5,946 bases of DNA from JBDHTS01 sp039808845. GTDB taxonomy: Bacteria > Pseudomonadota > Alphaproteobacteria > Micavibrionales > Micavibrionaceae. Positions 5,400-5,946 of the stretch are shown here, piece by piece. The stretch lies in NCBI GenBank assembly GCA_039808845.1, contig JBDHTS010000113.1:1-5946 (forward strand). Direction: 5' to 3'. A model generated the notes under the pieces. That model was given only the letters and a program-made list of their open reading frames with translations. It was not told the DNA's origin and did not search any database. The number at the start of each line of letters is the position of its first letter. Positions within the stretch are counted from its first letter, which is position 1. The position numbers and the translations under genes were made by a program.

Positions 5400-5946
5400 A
5401 ACGAACTGGTTTCTGCAAGTTCGAGCCAGCGCACTTCCGCCACACCTAGTTCCTCTTTCGCTTTTTCAAGCCGGCTGGATTTCGTGTTGAACGTTGCGGG
5501 ATCGCTGGAATAAAGATCCGGATCGCCAAGATCGGATTCAAGGGATGCGATCTCCCGCTCCAGGGATTCTATACGCGAAGGCAGATTGTCCAGTTCATAC
5601 TGCATCTTGTAAGTCATTTTCGAGACAGACTTTTGTATTGCCACACTCTGCGAGGCGGCGCGCGCGTCTTCTTTCTGCCACGCAGCCACCTCTTCATCCT
5701 TTAAAATCCGGTCCCCTCTCGCCTCGATATAATCGGTATAGCCGCCGATATGCTCCTCGACATGGCCATTGCCTTCGAACGCAAGAATTTTGGTGACTGT
5801 CTGGTCCAGGAAATCGCGGTCGTGACTGACGATCACAAGCGTGCCGGTGTAATTGGCGAGGATATCCTCCAGCATTTCCAGCGTGTCCATGTCGAGATCG
5901 TTGGTCGGCTCGTCGAGGATCAGCAGGCTGCCCGGATCGGCCAGCA
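5396..5946 (-). CDS. uup: ABC-F ATPase Uup, C-terminal part (5' end outside window)
   Basis: Uup is a soluble ABC-F protein with two ATPase domains and no membrane part. Family members act on ribosomes, and Uup is also linked to DNA-branch binding and transposon-excision phenotypes in E. coli. About 183 codons are present, from the second ATPase domain to the end. The frame is open to the window edge and begins with Walker B and D-loop LLILDEPTNDLDMDTLEML (catalytic Glu at 5909-5911). The H-loop VIVSHDRDFLD follows (His at 5822-5824). After a linker (GGYTDYIEAR and a charged stretch) comes the C-terminal coiled-coil domain typical of Uup, with MTYKMQYELDNLPSRIESLE and a second helix ending RWLELAET. 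This tail separates Uup from EttA-type ABC-F proteins, which lack it. The ATG at 5890 is an internal Met within the D-loop, not the start. The gene is convergent with the 92-residue gene, sharing bases at the stop. Confidence 0.93.
   Translation of the reverse strand, partial: LADPGSLLILDEPTNDLDMDTLEMLEDILANYTGTLVIVSHDRDFLDQTVTKILAFEGNGHVEEHIGGYTDYIEARGDRILKDEEVAAWQKEDARAASQSVAIQKSVSKMTYKMQYELDNLPSRIESLEREIASLESDLGDPDLYSSDPATFNTKSSRLEKAKEELGVAEVRWLELAETSSF

Overview
The window looks like chromosomal sequence from an alphaproteobacterium of moderately high GC. The evidence is the dusA, MCC-beta and uup homologues, the HPK4-type hybrid kinase and the GC-rich twin-hairpin element. I cannot place it more finely from sequence alone. 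I see no phage, transposase, CRISPR, rRNA or tRNA signal.

Layout. (1) 1-375, plus: the 3' end of dusA (tRNA-dihydrouridine synthase A). Its last ~17 codons run through a small twin-hairpin palindromic element (about 323-434) that fills the gap to the next gene. (2) 436-2043, minus: a complete methylcrotonyl-CoA carboxylase carboxyltransferase (beta) subunit for leucine breakdown, convergent with dusA and with no alpha subunit beside it. (3) 2044-2242: a divergent control region that also holds an unannotated 40-codon ORF on the minus strand (2071-2193), just upstream of the carboxylase gene. (4) 2243-5051, plus: a two-gene unit with a 14-bp overlap. The first gene encodes a 153-residue three-helix membrane protein with a C-terminal coiled coil. 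The second encodes a 786-residue membrane hybrid sensor kinase (TM - periplasmic helical region - TM - HAMP - PAS - HPK4 kinase - receiver). (5) 5121-5399, plus: an unrecognised 92-residue soluble protein with clearly lower GC (~41%) and its own promoter-like upstream sequence. (6) 5396-5946, minus: the 3' part of uup (ABC-F ATPase), whose stop codon overlaps that of the 92-residue gene.

How they work together. dusA, the carboxylase gene and uup are unrelated housekeeping or catabolic genes. The only functional partnership suggested by the layout is the membrane protein plus hybrid kinase. The small protein resembles, in degenerate form, the three-helix N-terminal module of ethylene-receptor-like sensors. 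It may therefore be a detached sensory or accessory subunit of the kinase. That unit, the 40-codon ORF and the element-derived DusA tail are the most interesting parts of the window.
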